DNA of 9,732 nt from Fidelibacterota bacterium (GTDB lineage: Bacteria > Fidelibacterota > Fidelibacteria > Fidelibacterales > Fidelibacteraceae), in NCBI GenBank assembly GCA_029931905.1, contig JAOZRH010000074.1:1-9732 (forward strand), written 5' to 3'. Below the pieces are notes generated by a model. The model worked only from the letters and a program-made list of their open reading frames with translations, did not search any database and had not been told where the DNA came from. Positions within the stretch are counted from its first letter, which is position 1; every line of letters begins with the position of its first letter. Below, in pieces: positions 7,189 to 9,732 of the stretch. Position numbers and translations under genes: made by a program.

Positions 7189-7199
7189 TTTATAAATTA
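7186..7199. terminator. 14-bp palindrome containing both convergent stop codons
   Basis: TAATTTATAAATTA is a perfect palindrome. Its left TAA is the stop of the metallopeptidase and its right TTA is the stop of the opposite-strand UPF0280 gene. It might give a small bidirectional hairpin, followed on the minus strand by few T residues, but it is GC-free and would be weak. Confidence 0.25.
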
Positions 7200-7940
7200 A
7201 AAAAATATAATTTCAAATTTTCCTTGTACACCAATCTTATCATCATAAATAATTATCGCTGATAATATTTCCGAAATTTCTGTTTGTTTAAGAACTTTAT
7301 TTATATCATCAATAGATTTAACTTTATTGCAAAATGCCGTTGCATACGAATCTGCAAGAGATGTATTTTTACAAGCAATCATAACCGCATCAGCTTTACC
7401 AAAACTCAATGAATGACCAACTGTCCCAGATGAAGTGCAAATCCCTAATGGCGAATATTTTGGATCAATTTTTACTCCAATTTTTTCTGTCAATGGAGAT
7501 TTTCCGGCATAAATTGTCAATATCAATTCTTCTTTAATATCTAAAAATATATCACCGCCATTTTCTATTACAATTTCATCAAAACCGAATTTTTTTTTAA
7601 CTTCATTTCCAATATATTCTGAAAAATATCCAGCTACTGCACTCATAGGACCAATACCTGTTTTTTGTGAAGCATTTATCATCGTCTTCACTGATATTGG
7701 AATATTTTCGTTCATTGGAATACTTGTCAAAGAATTTTGAAAATTTTCATTGTTTTTGATATAAAAATCTAATTCATATCTTAGTTGTTTTATTTTTTCA
7801 AGTACAAATTTCTTTAAATCTTTCGAAACACATTTAGGCGGAACTCCAATCCACAAATCCGTTTCTTTGTAATTTACAACAAAAGATTCAAATCTGTCAG
7901 ATTGCATAATTTTTCTATAATTTCTTGGTTCGTAAGGCAT
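7197..7940 (-). CDS. UPF0280 family protein (COG2122), sulfide assimilation
   Basis: This 247-residue protein matches the UPF0280/COG2122 family, which is distantly related to ApbE flavin transferases. Signature parts are GIGPMSAVAG at 95-104, ENGGDI at 126-131, the glycine/serine-rich TSSGTVGHSLSFGKADA at 169-185 and ADSYATA at 196-202. In Methanosarcina acetivorans the COG2122 protein MA1715 is reported to improve homocysteine synthesis when sulfide is scarce. Its biochemical activity is not settled. It is the last gene of the minus-strand operon, 22 bases after the NIL-ferredoxin, with no visible Shine-Dalgarno site. Its position directly after the DUF39 and NIL-ferredoxin genes strongly supports the sulfur role. 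Whether it carries or transfers a flavin, as ApbE does, cannot be told from sequence. Confidence 0.87.
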   Translation of the reverse strand: MPYEPRNYRKIMQSDRFESFVVNYKETDLWIGVPPKCVSKDLKKFVLEKIKQLRYELDFYIKNNENFQNSLTSIPMNENIPISVKTMINASQKTGIGPMSAVAGYFSEYIGNEVKKKFGFDEIVIENGGDIFLDIKEELILTIYAGKSPLTEKIGVKIDPKYSPLGICTSSGTVGHSLSFGKADAVMIACKNTSLADSYATAFCNKVKSIDDINKVLKQTEISEILSAIIIYDDKIGVQGKFEIIFF

Positions 7941-7962
7941 TTGCTATACTTTTAATAATTTA

Positions 7963-8370
7963 TTATTTATTAAAATGTATCTCAAATAATTCAAGCGGAC
8001 AAGCATCAACACAGAGTTCGCATACAATACATTTACTTGTGTCAAATTCTAATTTATTTTCATTATTCATTTTTAATGCACCAGCAAAACAAACAGAGGT
8101 ACACGCTCCACAATGAATACAGGGATCACTATTTAAATGAACATATTTATCAACAGATTGTAATATAACATTGTGAATTTTTAAATATTTTAGTGCTTTA
8201 TCCATTTCACTTTTAGTTGCATTAATTTCAACAAAAGCTGTTCCCTTTTCACCCGCACTAATATCTGCCTTTATGACATTAACAATAATATCGTGCTTTT
8301 TTATTAAATCATTAATTATTGGTTTATTGGTTGTATTTTCGGAAAATGTTAAAATAAATTTCTCTTTCAT
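7963..8370 (-). CDS. NIL-domain ferredoxin of the homocysteine pathway
   Basis: This 135-residue protein has an N-terminal NIL domain (about residues 3-76), the small domain also found at the C-terminus of methionine importer ATPase MetN. A two-cluster ferredoxin domain follows. Cluster one uses C84, C87, C90 and C94 (CIHCGACTSVC), and cluster two uses C114, C117, C120 and C124 (CIVCELCVDACP). It therefore likely binds two [4Fe-4S] clusters. It corresponds to Methanosarcina MA1822, which works with the DUF39 protein to make homocysteine, probably supplying electrons. The NIL domain could sense or bind a sulfur amino acid, which is inference. Its ATG directly abuts the TAA of the upstream DUF39 gene. 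AGAGGAG (8379-8385) lies 8 bases before the start, inside the end of that gene, indicating coupled translation. Confidence 0.93.
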   Translation of the reverse strand: MKEKFILTFSENTTNKPIINDLIKKHDIIVNVIKADISAGEKGTAFVEINATKSEMDKALKYLKIHNVILQSVDKYVHLNSDPCIHCGACTSVCFAGALKMNNENKLEFDTSKCIVCELCVDACPLELFEIHFNK

Positions 8371-9543
8371 TTACTCATCTCCTCTAATTTCAAGACTGTT
8401 TAGTTTAGTATTCGTCGGTAGATTTTGCACAGGTTTAGTAATTTCAAAACTTCCATCAGCAATCTGTTTTTTTAATTTTTCAGCTATTATTCTCGCTTTA
8501 TAAATACTCGACAAAGATGCAGTTCTAATTCTCTTTTTATTAATTATTATGCTTCCAGATTGTAATTCTTCATAATTTGTCCTACCAATTTCCGGATGTC
8601 CATCAGTTCCATAATCTGCAATTATTGTTTCAATATCTCTATTTTTAATTGATACAAATTTCGCGATTTCTTCATCTAAAATTGGTATTGGAATTCCTAT
8701 ACCAATGTAAATGCTCACACCATAATTTTTGAAATAAACTGCTTTAATAAATTCTGGATCCATCTGCTTCATATCTCCAATCAAAGCTAATGTTCGTGAA
8801 TTTTTCGTTGGAATTCCTTGTGAATTGTTTTTCACACTTGTATTAAATTGTGTCCCTTGCCAAGATACAAATCCTTGAGCTCCACACAGAAACACTCTCG
8901 TACCAATTCCAATTGTTCGTAATTCTGGATCATTCAATAATGGACTTAATTCTCCAGAAGTTGAGTAATTTACATTCCCCATTTTCGGCAACAAATTTCC
9001 CATATATGTGTAAATTAATTTATTAGTAGTATTCACAGCAGAAGGATAATTTTGGTAAGCATTTCTTGGATTATATAAATACATTTCGTTTACATTATTC
9101 TTGTTTATCGTTGTTTTTATTTCTTTTCTAGGATAACAATCAGTTCCTTTTGCCAATGCTTCAAGCTTAACATCTTCACCTTTTATTAACGATTCAATAA
9201 TATGAGCTCCGCCATATTTATGATTGCCTTCGCTTTCTTCTGTTGCACCAATAAAAACATCAACCGCAGCGAGTCCAGAAGCGACAGGGACATTATTTAG
9301 TTTTGTTTTTTCCATTCGGATTGGTGGATTAGAATGTCCAAAATTAATAAACGCTCCTGATGAACACATTGCTCCAAAAGTTCCTGTTGTTACTACATCA
9401 ACTTTTTTGAAAATTTCCTCTGGAGAATTATTTTCAGATAATTTTGAAACCTCTTCAGCCGTAAGAATAACTGCAGAACCATTTTTTATTTTCTCATTTA
9501 TTTCTTCTATCGTTTTTTTTCTTTTCACTTTATGTTTTCTCAC
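8371..9543 (-). CDS. Homocysteine biosynthesis protein, DUF39/COG1900
   Basis: This 390-residue protein belongs to DUF39 (PF01837, COG1900), the catalytic part of the sulfide-dependent homocysteine route in anaerobes. Aspartate semialdehyde plus sulfide and reductant yield homocysteine. Family features include TIEEINEKI at 11-19, VVTTGTFGAMCSSGAFINFGH at about 50-70 and GTDCYPRKE at 133-141. YNPRNAYQNYPSAVN is at 157-171 and IGIGTRVFLCGAQGFVSWQGT at about 211-231. C60 and C136 are the likely functional cysteines, matching in spacing those studied in MA1821 as I recall them; C220 is a further cysteine. There is no C-terminal CBS pair, unlike archaeal forms. The start is GTG at 9541-9543. A second GTG at 9526-9528 (codon 6) is also possible, and neither has a Shine-Dalgarno site. 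It is first in the operon, abutting the NIL-ferredoxin. Confidence 0.93.
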   Translation of the reverse strand: MRKHKVKRKKTIEEINEKIKNGSAVILTAEEVSKLSENNSPEEIFKKVDVVTTGTFGAMCSSGAFINFGHSNPPIRMEKTKLNNVPVASGLAAVDVFIGATEESEGNHKYGGAHIIESLIKGEDVKLEALAKGTDCYPRKEIKTTINKNNVNEMYLYNPRNAYQNYPSAVNTTNKLIYTYMGNLLPKMGNVNYSTSGELSPLLNDPELRTIGIGTRVFLCGAQGFVSWQGTQFNTSVKNNSQGIPTKNSRTLALIGDMKQMDPEFIKAVYFKNYGVSIYIGIGIPIPILDEEIAKFVSIKNRDIETIIADYGTDGHPEIGRTNYEELQSGSIIINKKRIRTASLSSIYKARIIAEKLKKQIADGSFEITKPVQNLPTNTKLNSLEIRGDE

Positions 9544-9581
9544 TTTTAATTTTATTAATTCTTAAAATATCCAATTAATTT

Positions 9582-9610
9582 AATTTACTTAATAATATAT
9601 GTTATATCAA
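9582..9610 (-). promoter_or_regulatory. Predicted sigma70-type promoter of the homocysteine operon
   Basis: On the minus strand TTGATA (9605-9610) is followed after exactly 17 bases by TAAATT (9582-9587). Transcription would begin near 9575, giving a leader of about 30 bases before the GTG start. Such a short leader leaves no room for a SAM riboswitch or T-box, and I see none in the 189 bases upstream of the gene. The match could be chance given the base composition. Confidence 0.33.
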
Positions 9611-9654
9611 ATACAAAAAAATTTAATAAAAAATCTTTTTACTATTGTTTTTTT

Positions 9655-9676
9655 TGTGATTAATTTGCTTATCACA
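9655..9676. repeat. Inverted repeat TGTGAT/ATCACA upstream of the homocysteine operon
   Basis: TGTGAT (9655-9660) and ATCACA (9671-9676) are perfect reverse complements around a 10-base spacer. The half-sites resemble those of CRP/FNR-type regulators, but the spacer is too long for the usual arrangement. It lies about 110 bases from the start codon, upstream of the predicted promoter. It may instead be part of degraded intergenic repeat sequence. Confidence 0.35.
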
Positions 9677-9732
9677 GATTATCCGCCTTAACTATGAAAA
9701 TTCGTGCAATTATAAATTTATTTTTGTAAATT

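Noticed and set aside
9224..9565. 113-codon plus-strand open frame antisense to the DUF39 gene
   Set aside because: It is the complement of conserved DUF39 coding sequence, has no start signals, and has a composition typical of a shadow frame.
9544..9600. SAM riboswitch, T-box or other methionine-responsive leader before the homocysteine operon
   Set aside because: No conserved helices or core motifs are visible, and the predicted leader is too short to hold one.
9694..9729. Small plus-strand frame starting ATG at the right edge (11 codons)
   Set aside because: It ends in TAA inside the window, has no ribosome binding site, and lies in repeat-like sequence.
1..9732. CRISPR array, tRNA, rRNA, insertion sequence or phage genes
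   Set aside because: No regularly spaced repeats, no tRNA or rRNA-like segments, no transposase or integrase motifs, and no target-site duplications seen.

Overview
The window is a very AT-rich piece of bacterial chromosome with eight apparently intact genes and one gene whose 3' end is broken. Spacing is tight, almost all stops are TAA, and Shine-Dalgarno sites are weak or absent except at two genes. This style, the UvrB and LigA sequence flavour, and a sulfide-dependent homocysteine cluster suggest an anaerobic bacterium, perhaps of the Bacteroidota/Ignavibacteria (FCB) side. That placement is an inference from composition and recalled family sequences and is not firm.

Layout. 1-324 is non-coding as far as I can see. 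It holds an inverted repeat, a 9-base-periodic repeat relic, and a good sigma70-like promoter just before the first gene. 325-3031 (+) is a probable two-gene unit, an RNase HI with an unrecognised N-terminal domain followed 4 bases later by uvrB. 3119-3631 (+) is an orphan membrane-anchored coiled-coil protein with the best ribosome binding site in the window. 3641-4528 (-) is an EamA/DMT-type 10-TM transporter, convergent with the orphan and divergent from ligA. 4622-6385 (+) is NAD-dependent DNA ligase ending at a TGA. The same frame then continues through a recognisable BRCT domain (6386-6619) interrupted by a second stop, TAA. 6625-7188 (+) is a YgjP-like zinc metallopeptidase. 7197-9543 (-) is a three-gene operon: DUF39/COG1900 homocysteine synthase component, NIL-domain ferredoxin, and UPF0280/COG2122 protein. 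9544-9732 holds its likely promoter and further degraded repeat-like sequence.

How the genes fit together. RNase HI, UvrB and LigA are all DNA-maintenance functions, and RNase HI and UvrB are probably co-transcribed. The minus-strand operon matches the sulfide-assimilation route described in Methanosarcina, in which a DUF39 protein and a NIL-ferredoxin make homocysteine from aspartate semialdehyde and sulfide, and COG2122 improves sulfide use. All three components sit here in one compact operon.

The most notable anomaly is ligA. Its BRCT domain is cut off by two in-frame nonsense codons while the rest of the domain remains readable, and the first helix-hairpin-helix motif appears one residue short. 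I see no clear wholly new multi-gene system. The best leads for novelty are the RNase H N-terminal domain, the orphan coiled-coil gene and the ligA lesion.
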